Assembly: GCA_016707115.1 (NCBI GenBank)
Contig: JADJIH010000021.1
Location: 157,705-221,704 of the forward strand
Reading direction: 5' to 3'
DNA: 64,000 bases
Origin: Ignavibacteriales bacterium
GTDB lineage: Bacteria > Bacteroidota > Ignavibacteria > Ignavibacteriales > Ignavibacteriaceae
In this document: one piece after another, positions 55,327 through 63,858 of the stretch
How the letters are laid out: the number at the start of each line of letters is the position of its first letter
Position numbering within the stretch: the stretch's first letter is position 1
Position numbers and translations under genes: made by a program
Notes under the pieces: generated by a model
Database searches by the model: none
Seen by the model: only the letters and a program-made list of their open reading frames with translations
Told to the model about the DNA's origin: nothing

Positions 55327-56430
55327 ATGAAAATCGAAAAAATTGAACTTCGCCACATTAAAATGGAATTAATTTCTCCATTCACAACTTCAATGGGAAC
55401 TGAATACGACGAGGAACATATTATTGTTCGCGTTGATGGCGAAGGCTTTACAGGCTGGGGGGAAAGTGTTGCTGAAGGAACTCCGTTTTACTCTTACGAA
55501 ACTGTTACAACAGCGTGGCATATTTTGCAGGGTTTTTTAATTCCATCAATACTTGGTAAAAATATTTCAGGTATCGATAGCGCAATTGAATCATATGAAA
55601 AAGTGCGCGGGCATATGATGGCAAAAGCAGGACTTGAAGCTGCGTTGTGGGATTTGTTTGCTAAGTCAAAAAATATTTCTCTTTCAAAAATGATGGGTGG
55701 AACAAGAAATAAAATTGATGTTGGTGTTAGTATTGGTATTCAATCTTCTGTTCCTGATCTGATAAAAAAAATTGAAGGTTATCTTGCTGAAGGTTACAAA
55801 AGAATAAAGATTAAAATTGCTCCCGGAAATGATATTCAATTTGTTAAAGCGGTAAGAAATGAATTTCCAGATATTCTATTTCAGGTGGATGCTAACTCTG
55901 CTTATGAATTAAAGCATATCGATTTGTTTAAGCAGATGGATGATTTAAATTTGTTATTGATTGAACAGCCGCTTGGTTATGAAGATATTTATGATCACTC
56001 AAAACTTCAGAAAGATCTTAAAACTCCAATTTGTCTTGATGAAAGTATTCACTCGCTTGATGATACTCGTGCTGCAATTGAACTTGATAGCTGCAGAGTT
56101 ATTAATATAAAACCTGGTCGTGTTGGCGGATTTACAGAATCAAAACTTATACACGATTACTGTGCATCTAAAAATATTCCTGTTTGGTGCGGCGGAATGT
56201 TAGAAAGCGGAATTGGTAGAGCTGGAAATGTTGCACTTGCTTCATTGCCAAACTTTACTTTGCCCGGAGATATTTCTGCAAGTAAACGTTATTACAAAGA
56301 AGATATTGTTGAACCAGAATTTCTTGTTAATAAAGATGGAACAATGGATGTTCCAACAAAACCAGGAATTGGTGTTGAAGTGAATATGAAAATGTTGGAG
56401 AAGGTTACGGTTAAGAAGTTAGTTCTTTAA
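55327..56430 (+). CDS. Enolase-superfamily N-succinylamino acid racemase / o-succinylbenzoate synthase-like or dipeptide epimerase
   Basis: ATG 55327 (MKIEKIELRHIKMEL) after agga is preferred to the frame start at 55300, which lies in the repeat. It has 367 residues. The MLE-subgroup catalytic set is visible: KRIKIKIAPG (KxK), VDANSAY, IEQPLG, CLDESIH and INIKPGRVGG (second Lys). The family either makes o-succinylbenzoate for menaquinone or racemises N-acylamino acids or dipeptides. No men genes are nearby and the neighbours are peptidases and amino-acid enzymes, so a racemase or epimerase role is the better guess. Confidence 0.87.
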   Translation: MKIEKIELRHIKMELISPFTTSMGTEYDEEHIIVRVDGEGFTGWGESVAEGTPFYSYETVTTAWHILQGFLIPSILGKNISGIDSAIESYEKVRGHMMAKAGLEAALWDLFAKSKNISLSKMMGGTRNKIDVGVSIGIQSSVPDLIKKIEGYLAEGYKRIKIKIAPGNDIQFVKAVRNEFPDILFQVDANSAYELKHIDLFKQMDDLNLLLIEQPLGYEDIYDHSKLQKDLKTPICLDESIHSLDDTRAAIELDSCRVINIKPGRVGGFTESKLIHDYCASKNIPVWCGGMLESGIGRAGNVALASLPNFTLPGDISASKRYYKEDIVEPEFLVNKDGTMDVPTKPGIGVEVNMKMLEKVTVKKLVL

Positions 56431-56454
56431 GAAATAGTTTATGGCAATAGTATT

Positions 56455-56709
56455 ATGACTAAAACGGTTATATTTATCATAAGTATTTTTATCATTTCGA
56501 TTACAACTTTTATTTTGCATATCAAAGTGTTAGCTTTCTTAAAACCCGAATTCAAATCAAAAAAAAATAAGTTATTATTCAATTTTGCTTTGCCAGAGAA
56601 AAAATATTTTGAAGATGTTGGATGGAAATATTTTAAGATGCTTTTCTTGTTAGGGATTATTGAATTAATAGTTATTCTATTTGTTGCATTCAAATATATT
56701 ATAAAGTGA
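56455..56709 (+). CDS. Small two-helix membrane protein, 84 aa
   Basis: The product has a helix (VIFIISIFIISITTFILHIKVL, residues 4-25), a basic loop (KPEFKSKKNKLLFNFALPEK) and a second helix (MLFLLGIIELIVILFVAF), ending KYIIK. Charges follow the positive-inside rule, which supports this strand over the antisense ORF covering 56439-56693. It lies 24 bases after the racemase-like gene. Unknown function. Confidence 0.55.
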   Translation: MTKTVIFIISIFIISITTFILHIKVLAFLKPEFKSKKNKLLFNFALPEKKYFEDVGWKYFKMLFLLGIIELIVILFVAFKYIIK

Positions 56710-56769
56710 AATAAAATAATTAGGTAGTGGTGAGATTATAAATCGAAAATGAATTATATACACAATGAA

Positions 56770-57249
56770 CTATATCTTTGTGCCGTTACTTTCCAATTCT
56801 TCGGTAATATTTGTTACAAACAATTCAACTTGCTGTTCGTTGCCAAGTAAATCCTGCAAAGTAATTTTGCTTAACAAACCATCAAGCATTGTTTGTACTG
56901 TTTTCCATAGTGAGCGAATTGAACAATCAATTGAATTTGTGCAGATATTTTCTACACCGGCATGAAGATCACAAAAAGTAGATTCATAAAGTTTTCCGCC
57001 AAGAGCAGTTAAAACATCACCAACAAGAATTTCATTTGCAGAACGTGCAAGTTTGTAACCACCGGATTGTCCGCGTGAGCTTTCAATAAATCCGGCAAGA
57101 CGCAATGCACGCAAAATCTTTCCAACATTCGCTTCGGAAAGTTTTTCCTGTTCACTTAGTTCGGGAATAGTCATTCCTTTATCGGAATCACTTTTCCCGA
57201 TTCTAAGTAACAATCTTAAACCGTATTCTTCTTGTGTACTAAATTTCAT
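56770..57249 (-). CDS. Rrf2-family transcriptional regulator (IscR/SufR-like)
   Basis: In this 159-residue protein a winged helix-turn-helix (MKFSTQEEYGLRLLLRIGKS; LSEANVGKILRALRLAGFIE; SSRGQSGGYKLAR) is followed by the dimer helix. A cysteine cluster in STFCDLHAGVENICTNSIDC (about 91-108) is suited to bind an iron-sulfur cluster. IscR and SufR use such a cluster to sense Fe-S status and control suf genes. Here the gene is at the 3' end of the suf group instead of the front. A repeat lies between it and the bacilliredoxin gene, so it may have its own promoter. Confidence 0.92.
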   Translation of the reverse strand: MKFSTQEEYGLRLLLRIGKSDSDKGMTIPELSEQEKLSEANVGKILRALRLAGFIESSRGQSGGYKLARSANEILVGDVLTALGGKLYESTFCDLHAGVENICTNSIDCSIRSLWKTVQTMLDGLLSKITLQDLLGNEQQVELFVTNITEELESNGTKI

Positions 57250-57266
57250 AATTCTTTTTTCGTAAA

Positions 57267-57347
57267 GTCATTGCGATCCCGACTTATCGGGAGAAGCAAT
57301 CTGTAATGTAGATTGCTTCGTCGTCCTGAAGAACTCCTCGCAATGAC
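57267..57347. repeat. Dispersed TCATTGCGA-type palindromic repeat
   Basis: gtcattgcga at the left and tcgcaatgac at the right end pair exactly. Inside, gaagcaatct / agattgcttc and cccgacttatcgggag give further stems. Long near-perfect dyad symmetry over 81 bases. Confidence 0.85.
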
Positions 57348-57351
57348 AATT

Positions 57352-57888
57352 TTAATTTCCGTTAAACAAAGGAATCTTTGATCCACATTGTTTTGCATAT
57401 TGAACTTGTTCAAATTGCTCTGGAGTTATTGAAGGACCTTTAGCAGAACAATTTTCATCAAAAGTATTTTTAAGTTTTGCTGCAATTTGGTCTGCAGAAT
57501 AACCTTCAATATTCAATCTTGGTACAAAATGAACTAACTCTCCATTCTTAAACAAAGCAATGCTTGGTGAAGAAGGCGGAAATCCTTTTACGTGCTGTCT
57601 GATGCGCTCAACTGCATCACGTTCTTGTCCTGCAAATCCTGTATAAAGTTTATCAGGAATAATATCATTCTGCAAAGCGAGAGAAACTCCTGGTCTTGCA
57701 CTTCCAGCAGCACAACCGCAAACAGAATTTATAAATACTAAAACCGTCTTATCATCGTTATTTTTAATCGCAGCATCAACAGCTTCAGCAGTTAATAATT
57801 CTTCAAAGCCAACCGCAACTAATTCATCGCGCATTGGCTGAACCGCATCTTGATCGTACATTGGGGGACGTGAACTTATGTTAAACAT
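57352..57888 (-). CDS. BrxA/BrxB-family bacilliredoxin
   Basis: In this 178-residue protein the redox motif Cys-Gly-Cys is in VFINSVCGCAAGSARPG (about 60-62), and the full-length pattern (MYDQDAVQPMRDELVAVGFE, FPPSSPSIALFKNGELVHFV) matches YphP/YqiW proteins. Bacilliredoxins remove bacillithiol mixed disulfides, and some members act as thiol isomerases. Bacteroidota members occur in suf operons as here. An extra C-terminal extension with two cysteines (DENCSAKG, AKQCGSKIP) is unusual and could be a second thiol pair. Confidence 0.88.
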   Translation of the reverse strand: MFNISSRPPMYDQDAVQPMRDELVAVGFEELLTAEAVDAAIKNNDDKTVLVFINSVCGCAAGSARPGVSLALQNDIIPDKLYTGFAGQERDAVERIRQHVKGFPPSSPSIALFKNGELVHFVPRLNIEGYSADQIAAKLKNTFDENCSAKGPSITPEQFEQVQYAKQCGSKIPLFNGN

Positions 57889-57917
57889 TTTTTGCTCCTT
57901 TTTATTTTTAAATCTTT

Positions 57918-58238
57918 TTATAAAAACCCTAATTCCAATTTTGCAACTTCAGACATCATATCTTTATCCCAGGGCGGACTCCAAACCAGCTCAATCTTTG
58001 CATCTTTTACTTCCGGAATTGCTTTTACTTTTCCTTCAACTTCGGGCGGTAGTGATCCTGCAACAGGACACATTGGCGAAGTCAAAGTCATTTTTATCTT
58101 TATATTATAATCATCATCAATTGCAATTTCATAAATCAAACCTAATTCAAAAATGTCCACAGGAATTTCAGGATCGTAACATCCTTTAAGTGTTTGAATT
58201 ATTTTTTCTTCTAGTTCTTGTTTTGTTATTTGTGCCAT
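57918..58238 (-). CDS. Iron-sulfur assembly factor SufT-like (MIP18/DUF59)
   Basis: ATG 58238 (MAQITKQELEEKIIQTLKGC) is chosen. The longer frame to 58271 adds MLKQVQHDKVI, which is translated from the dispersed repeat. It has about 106 residues. The DUF59 fold shows GCYDPEIPVDIFELGLIY and the conserved cysteine in LTSPMCPVAGSLP. Members help mature Fe-S proteins together with SufBCD. It lies between the bacilliredoxin and sufU genes. Confidence 0.9.
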   Translation of the reverse strand: MAQITKQELEEKIIQTLKGCYDPEIPVDIFELGLIYEIAIDDDYNIKIKMTLTSPMCPVAGSLPPEVEGKVKAIPEVKDAKIELVWSPPWDKDMMSEVAKLELGFL

Positions 58239-58247
58239 AATCACTTT

Positions 58248-58313
58248 GTCATGCTGAACTTGTTTCAGCATCTCTTTTATATTTCAAAGATCCCGAAACA
58301 AGTTCGAGATGAC
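58248..58313. repeat. Dispersed GTCATGCTGAAC-type palindromic repeat
   Basis: gtcatgctgaacttgtttca and cccgaaacaagttcgagatg form inverted arms. It sits between sufU and the sufT-like gene and overlaps the false N-terminal extension of the latter. Confidence 0.8.
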
Positions 58314-58319
58314 GGAAGT

Positions 58320-58778
58320 TTATTCCGTTACCACTTTTTCATTTTTATTATGCAATGCATTTATCATTGTATGCCATGCAAGCGATGCACATTTAACTCG
58401 TGCAGGAAATTCTCTTACTCCGCCAAACACAGCAAGTTTACCAAGTTCATCAATATCAGGATTATCACCAAGCTTATCTGTTACTAACTCGTGAAACTTA
58501 TTAAAAATCTTTTCTGCTTCAGCTACAGTCTTACCTTTTAACATTGATGTCATCAATGAAGCAGAAGCTTTTGAAATTGCACATCCTGAACCTTGAAATG
58601 AAATATCTTCAATTATTCCGGCATCGTTTACAGAAAGAAAAACATTAATGTTATCTCCGCAAAGCGGATTATACCCTTCAGCATGATTTGTTGGATGATC
58701 AATCAATCTAAAATTTCTTGGCGATTTATTATGATCTAAAATTACCTGCTGATAAAGTTCTCTTAATTCCTGATCCAT
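58320..58778 (-). CDS. sufU: Fe-S cluster assembly protein SufU
   Basis: The 152 residues have the three zinc/active cysteines of SufU/IscU: NPLCGDNINVFL (about 40), GSGCAISKASASLM (about 65) and VKCASLAWHTM (about 129). There is an aspartate after the first cysteine as in SufU. It accepts persulfide from SufS and passes sulfur to the SufBCD scaffold. Its start overlaps the end of sufS by one base (58778). Confidence 0.93.
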   Translation of the reverse strand: MDQELRELYQQVILDHNKSPRNFRLIDHPTNHAEGYNPLCGDNINVFLSVNDAGIIEDISFQGSGCAISKASASLMTSMLKGKTVAEAEKIFNKFHELVTDKLGDNPDIDELGKLAVFGGVREFPARVKCASLAWHTMINALHNKNEKVVTE

Positions 58779-60039
58779 TATCCGAATACCTCTAAAATTT
58801 TCTTTAGACCGTTAACTAAAACATCAACTTCTTCAATTGTGTTGTACATACCGAATGAAGCTCTTGAAGTTGCGGGAACATTAAATCTTCGCATCAATGG
58901 CTGTGTGCAGTGATGACCAGTACGAATTGCAACTCCTTCAAAATCTAAAAATGTTCCAACATCATGTGGATGAACGTTTTCAAAATGAAATGATAAAACA
59001 CCAATTTTTTCTTTAGCTGTTCCGATAATTCTTAATCCTTGTAAATCAGATACAGCTTTTGTTGCATATTCTAGCAAAAGATTTTCATGATAGGCGATAT
59101 TTTCAAGTCCGATTTTTTCAATGTATTCAATCGCTGCACCTAAACCAATTGCACCAGCAATATCCGGAGTGCCAGCTTCAAACTTATGTGGAAGTTCGTT
59201 GTAAGTTGTTTCTTCAAACGTAACTTTAGAAATCATATCGCCGCCGCCTTGATAGGGAGGCATAGCTTCTAAGTGATTTACTTTGCCGTAAAGAATTCCA
59301 ATTCCTGTTGGTCCGTAAAGTTTGTGTCCTGAAAATGCAAGAAAATCACAATCAAGCTGCTGTACATCTATCTTTAAATGATTAACCGCTTGAGCAGCAT
59401 CAAGCATTACAGGAATATTATAACTATGTGCTAAATCAATAATCTTTTTAACTGGATTAACTGTTCCAAGTGAGTTTGAAGCATAAACAATTGAAACAAA
59501 TTTTGTTTTTTCATTGATCAATTTCTCAAATTCTTCAAAGATGATTTCACCTTCATCATTAACTGGAATGACACGAAGCTTTGCATTTTTTTCTGCACAA
59601 AGCATCTGCCATGGAACGATGTTGGAATGATGTTCCATTGTTGAGATGATTATTTCATCACCTTCTTTAATATTTTTTCTTCCGTAAGATGAAGCAACAA
59701 GATTTATTGATTCTGTTGTACCGCGGGTAAAAATTATTTCATTCTTACCAAGAGCATTTATAAAATTCTTAATAATGATTCGTGAACTCTCAAATGCTTC
59801 AGTAGCTTCCTGGCTAAGTGCGTGCACACCGCGATGAATGTTTGCATTCATCTTTTCGTAATAATTATTTGTCTTATCAATTACATATTGCGGCTTTTGC
59901 GTGGTTGCAGCATTATCAAGATATACAAGCGGCTTTACCATGGACTTGTAATTTTTAATATTGGAAAATCATTTCTGATTTTCTGAACATCATATATTTT
60001 TTTATCTACAATTAAAGCAGAATCAGCTTTGGAATCCAT
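58778..60039 (-). CDS. sufS: Cysteine desulfurase SufS, one frameshift near the start
   Basis: The main frame starts at 59941 (MVKPLVYLDNAATTQKPQ) and is about 30 residues short. Upstream, ATG 60039 opens MDSKADSALIV with KKIYDVQKIRNDFPIL, the normal SufS N-terminus, and removal of one G near 59931 joins it as QVHGKPLVYLDNAATT. PLP lysine is in LAFSGHKLYGPTG and the catalytic cysteine in RTGHHCTQPLMRR, the short-loop class II form. It takes sulfur from cysteine for Fe-S assembly. It lies 11 bases after sufD. Confidence 0.95.
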
Positions 60040-60050
60040 TATAGGACTTT

Positions 60051-61367
60051 CTATTGATTAAATCGCTTTGTAATTATTTCTTCAAGATAATCTCTTAAAG
60101 CAGGAATTTTTATTGAAGTTATAACATCACTTGCAAAAGCATGAATTAAAATTGCTGTTGCAGCATCTTCACCAATACCACGTGACTTTAAATAAAATTT
60201 TGCTTCATCATTTAACTTACCAATGGTTGCACCGTGTGAGCACTTAACATCATCAGCAAAAATTTCTAATTGCGGTTTTGTATTCATCACTGCATCATTA
60301 GAAAGTAATATTGTATTGTTCTGCTGGAATGCATTTGTCTTTTGTGCATCCTGGCGAACCATTACTTTTCCGTTAAACACGCCTTTGGATTTATCCTGCA
60401 AAATTCCTTTGTAATGTTCGTGACTGTTGCAATGCGGTTTTGCGTGATCAATCATTGTGTGTGCATCAAAAAGCTGCTCATCACCAATCATAAATAATCC
60501 ATTAAGCATGCACTCGCTGCCTTCATCATTAAATCTTGCATTAAAATCATTGCGGGAAATTTCTGCTCCATGAGAAATTAAGTGCGATGAAAAATTACTG
60601 CTTCGCTCCTGATCAACTTCCATTCGTGCTATGTGAAATGCTTTGTTACTTTCTTCCTGCAATTTTATGTGATCAACAATTGCATTTTCATCTGCAACAA
60701 TCTCGGTTATTGAATTCGTAAAGTAAACACTATCTTCATCCGAAACATAATGTTCAATAATTGTAACCTGAGAATTTTTACCGGCAACAAAAAGATTTCT
60801 TGGTTGTGTTAATATTTTTTCACTACCAGATTTTGTAATAAAGATTATATGAATTGGATCCTCAACAACTTTCCCATCAGGCACATAAATAAAAGCTCCA
60901 TCTTTAGTAAAAGCAGAACTTAAGGTTGTGAAAAAATAATTTTCATTTTCTGCATACTTGCCTAAATGTTTTTTTACAACTGGATTATTATTCTTTAAAG
61001 CCTCTGCAAGACTTCCAATTACAACACCTTTAGGAATGTCAATAAGTTTTGATAATTCAGGAGAAAAATTTCCATTTACAAAAACTAAAAGACTATGTTC
61101 CATCTTATCAAATAAAAACTTGTTTATTGTTTCTGATGAAACATTTGCTTTAACAGCAGCAGGGGAGAAGTTGTGCTTTTGCAAAGATGAAATGTTTGTG
61201 TATTTCCATTCTTCATCTTTTTGAGTTGGAAAAGTAAGCTCTGCAAATTTACTGATTGCATCTTTTCTAACTTTGTGAAAATCAGAAGATTTTTCGCCGT
61301 TTAATGATTTCTCAAATTCATCAAACTGGTTTAAGTAATAATTTTTAATATCTATTTTGTTTTCCAT
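60051..61367 (-). CDS. sufD: Fe-S cluster assembly protein SufD
   Basis: The 438 residues are intact. The SufBD beta-helix is recognisable: FVAGKNSQVTIIEHYVSDED, NGLFMIGDEQLFDAHTMIDH, AKPHCNSHEHYKGILQDKSK, DDVKCSHGATIGKLNDEAKF. The last cysteine/histidine set is conserved in the SufB-SufD interface. It partners SufB and SufC in the scaffold complex. It is separated from sufC by a palindromic repeat (61386-61456). Confidence 0.94.
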   Translation of the reverse strand: MENKIDIKNYYLNQFDEFEKSLNGEKSSDFHKVRKDAISKFAELTFPTQKDEEWKYTNISSLQKHNFSPAAVKANVSSETINKFLFDKMEHSLLVFVNGNFSPELSKLIDIPKGVVIGSLAEALKNNNPVVKKHLGKYAENENYFFTTLSSAFTKDGAFIYVPDGKVVEDPIHIIFITKSGSEKILTQPRNLFVAGKNSQVTIIEHYVSDEDSVYFTNSITEIVADENAIVDHIKLQEESNKAFHIARMEVDQERSSNFSSHLISHGAEISRNDFNARFNDEGSECMLNGLFMIGDEQLFDAHTMIDHAKPHCNSHEHYKGILQDKSKGVFNGKVMVRQDAQKTNAFQQNNTILLSNDAVMNTKPQLEIFADDVKCSHGATIGKLNDEAKFYLKSRGIGEDAATAILIHAFASDVITSIKIPALRDYLEEIITKRFNQ

Positions 61368-61385
61368 GTGTTCTATTTTCTATTT

Positions 61386-61456
61386 GTCATTCCCACGAAA
61401 GTGGGAATCTACTTTTAAATTTTCATTTTTTGGATTCCCGCCTTCGCGGGAATGAC
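61386..61456. repeat. Dispersed GTCATTCCC-type palindromic repeat
   Basis: gtcattcccacgaaagtggg and ggattcccgccttcgcggga with terminal aatgac form two internal hairpins and outer inverted arms. It lies between sufC and sufD. Confidence 0.85.
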
Positions 61457-61464
61457 ACTCCTTA

Positions 61465-62229
61465 TTATACAACAGCCTCAGCCTTATCGCTTTTAACCCA
61501 ATCATAACCTTTTTCTTCAAGCTCGAGAGCTAATTCTTTTCCACCAGATTTTACAATCTTACCTTTGTAAAGTACGTGAACAAAATCCGGAATAATATAA
61601 TCCAGTAATCTCTGATAGTGAGTTACTACAATTGTAGCATTTTCTTTAGTCTTTAGTTTGTTAACACCGTTTGCAACGATACGCAAAGCATCAATATCAA
61701 GTCCTGAATCTGTTTCATCAAGTATAGCAAATGTTGGATTTAAAACTGCCATTTGAAAAATTTCATTTCGTTTTTTCTCACCGCCGGAAAATCCCTCGTT
61801 AACTGCACGACTTAAAAATTTTTGATCAAGTTCTACTAGTTTGCTTTTTTCTTTTAAGAGTGAAAGAAAATCCATCGAATCAAGTTCTTCTTCACCGCGA
61901 TATTTTCTTATTTCGTTAACGGCAGTCTTTAAAAGATTAGTATTGCTCACACCGGGAATTTCTACTGGATATTGAAACGCAAGAAAAACACCTTCTCTTG
62001 CCCGATCTTCTGTAGAAAGTTCAAGCAGATTTTTCCCGTTGTACAAAACTTCACCTGCTGTAACTTCATATTCTTCTTTACCGGCAAGCACAGAAGCAAG
62101 TGTTGATTTGCCAGAACCATTCGGGCCCATTATAGCGTGAACTTCACCAGCATTTACTTTAAGGTTTATACCTTTTAAAATTTCAGTTCCTTCAACATTT
62201 GCGTGAAGATTTTTAATTTCTAATAACAT
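61465..62229 (-). CDS. sufC: Fe-S cluster assembly ATPase SufC
   Basis: ATG 62229 (MLLEIKNLHANVEGTEILKG) is preferred because aaagg precedes it; the frame to 62274 overlaps sufB. It has 254 residues. Walker A is AIMGPNGSGKSTLASVLAG, the signature EGFSGGEKKRNEI is the typical SufC form, and Walker B is FAILDETDSGLDIDAL. It is the cytoplasmic ATPase that drives structural change in SufBCD. Transcribed between sufB and sufD. Confidence 0.95.
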   Translation of the reverse strand: MLLEIKNLHANVEGTEILKGINLKVNAGEVHAIMGPNGSGKSTLASVLAGKEEYEVTAGEVLYNGKNLLELSTEDRAREGVFLAFQYPVEIPGVSNTNLLKTAVNEIRKYRGEEELDSMDFLSLLKEKSKLVELDQKFLSRAVNEGFSGGEKKRNEIFQMAVLNPTFAILDETDSGLDIDALRIVANGVNKLKTKENATIVVTHYQRLLDYIIPDFVHVLYKGKIVKSGGKELALELEEKGYDWVKSDKAEAVV

Positions 62230-62263
62230 TATTTTTTTCCTTTTGAATTTCGCCTTTTTAATT

Positions 62264-63713
62264 TTATCCCACACTTCCTTCTAAACTTATACTTAATAGC
62301 TTTTGTGCTTCAACAGCAAACTCCATTGGAAGTTCTTTAAATACTTCTTTGCAATATCCATTTACAATCAAGCTAACTGCATCTTCAGTTGAGATTCCTC
62401 TCTGGTTAAGATAGAATATCTGATCCTCACCAATCTTAGAAGTTGTTGCTTCGTGTTCAACCTGAGCAGTTGGATTATTAATTTCTAAATACGGAAAAGT
62501 ATGTGCGCCGCATTTATCTCCAAGTAAAAGAGAATCGCATTGTGAAAAGTTACGTGCGCCTTCCGCTTTTTTTCCAATCTTAACTAAACCGCGATAACTA
62601 TTGTTACTTCTTCCTGCAGAAATACCTTTTGATACAATTGTACTCTCGTGTATTCTTCCCAAGATGAATCATCTTGGTTCCGGTATCAGCCTGTTGCATA
62701 TTATTTGTTACTGCAACAGAATAAAATTCTCCAATCGAATTATCTCCTTGAAGAATACAGCTTGGATATTTCCAGGTTATTGCAGAACCGGTTTCAACCT
62801 GCGTCCAGCTAATTTTTGAATTTGTACCACGACAAGCACCACGTTTTGTAACGAAGTTATAAATCCCGCCTTTACCGTCTTTATCGCCAGGATACCAATT
62901 CTGAACAGTTGAATATTTTATTTGTGAATTCTCAAGAGCAACCAACTCAACAACTGCGGCGTGCAATTGATTTTCATCTCTCATCGGTGCGGTGCAGCCT
63001 TCAAGATAACTAACATAAGCATTATCATCTGCAATAATTAATGTTCTCTCAAATTGACCCGTGTTAGCGGCATTAATTCTAAAGTAAGTTGAAAGCTCCA
63101 TTGGGCAACGAACACCCTGTGGAATGTAAACGAAAGAGCCATCACTAAAAACTGCGGAGTTTAATGTTGCATAATAATTATCTGTGTAAGGAACCACGCT
63201 TCCTAAATATTTTTTAACTAATTCCGGATGCTCACGAACTGCTTCTGAAAATGAACAGAAAATAATTCCCATTTCATTTAGCTTGCCTTTAAAAGTTGTA
63301 GCAACAGAAACTGAATCAAACACAGCATCAACTGCAACTCCTGCTAACATCTTTTGTTCATCTAAAGAAATTCCAAGTTTCTTGTAAGTATCAAGAAGTT
63401 CAGGATCAACTTCATCCAGGCTTTTATATTTTGGAGTTGATTTTGGTGCAGAGTAATAAGATATCTCCTGATAATCCACAGGCGGATATTTTACATTTGG
63501 CCATTTCGGTTCTTCCATCGTTAACCAGTGACGGTAAGCTTTCAATCTCCATTCAGTCATCCATTCGGGTTCTTGCTTCTTTGCAGAAAGCTGGCGGACC
63601 ACATCTTCATTCAAACCTTTAGGAATTGTATCGGCTTCGATATCGGTTACAAAACCAAATTTATACTCTTTATTTGCTAATTCTTCAATTTTCTGGGTTT
63701 CTGTTGTACTCAT
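62264..63713 (-). CDS. sufB: Fe-S cluster assembly scaffold SufB, one frameshift
   Basis: ORF 63713-62604 gives the N-terminal two thirds: GVRCPMELSTYFRINAANTG, EGCTAPMRDENQLHAAVVEL, VTKRGACRGTNSKISWTQVE. After a one-base shift near 62640 ORF 62662-62264 continues with STIVSKGISAGRSNNSYRGL, SLLLGDKCGAHTFPYLEINN and EHEATTSKIGEDQIFYLNQR. Joined the protein is about 482 residues, normal length. It is the first gene of the suf operon and its upstream region carries a dyad that may bind the Rrf2 regulator. Confidence 0.95.
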
Positions 63714-63768
63714 TCATTCTCCATTGGCAAAACATTTATTTGTTTCGATGTAAACCTATTCAATCTAT

Positions 63769-63778
63769 ACTAAATAGT
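63769..63778 (-). promoter_or_regulatory. Possible Rrf2/IscR-type operator before sufB
   Basis: ACTAAATAGT is an inverted repeat 56 bases upstream of the sufB start, overlapping a TTGACT that could be a -35 element on the minus strand. Rrf2 regulators often bind short ACT/AGT dyads. Assignment is by position and pattern only. Confidence 0.3.
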
Positions 63779-63858
63779 CAAGATTGAAAAGATACAATGT
63801 GATCTAGTGAAAAGGTTAAAAAGTGGGGACTTTTTTTTGGGGGAGCGACAAAACAGGA

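Noticed and set aside
56439..56693. Minus-strand 84-codon ORF
   Set aside because: Antisense to a two-helix protein whose charge distribution fits membrane topology and which follows the upstream gene on its strand closely.
58239..58271. MLKQVQHDKVI extension of the SufT-like protein
   Set aside because: The residues are translated from a dispersed palindromic repeat; family members start at MAQITK-like positions.
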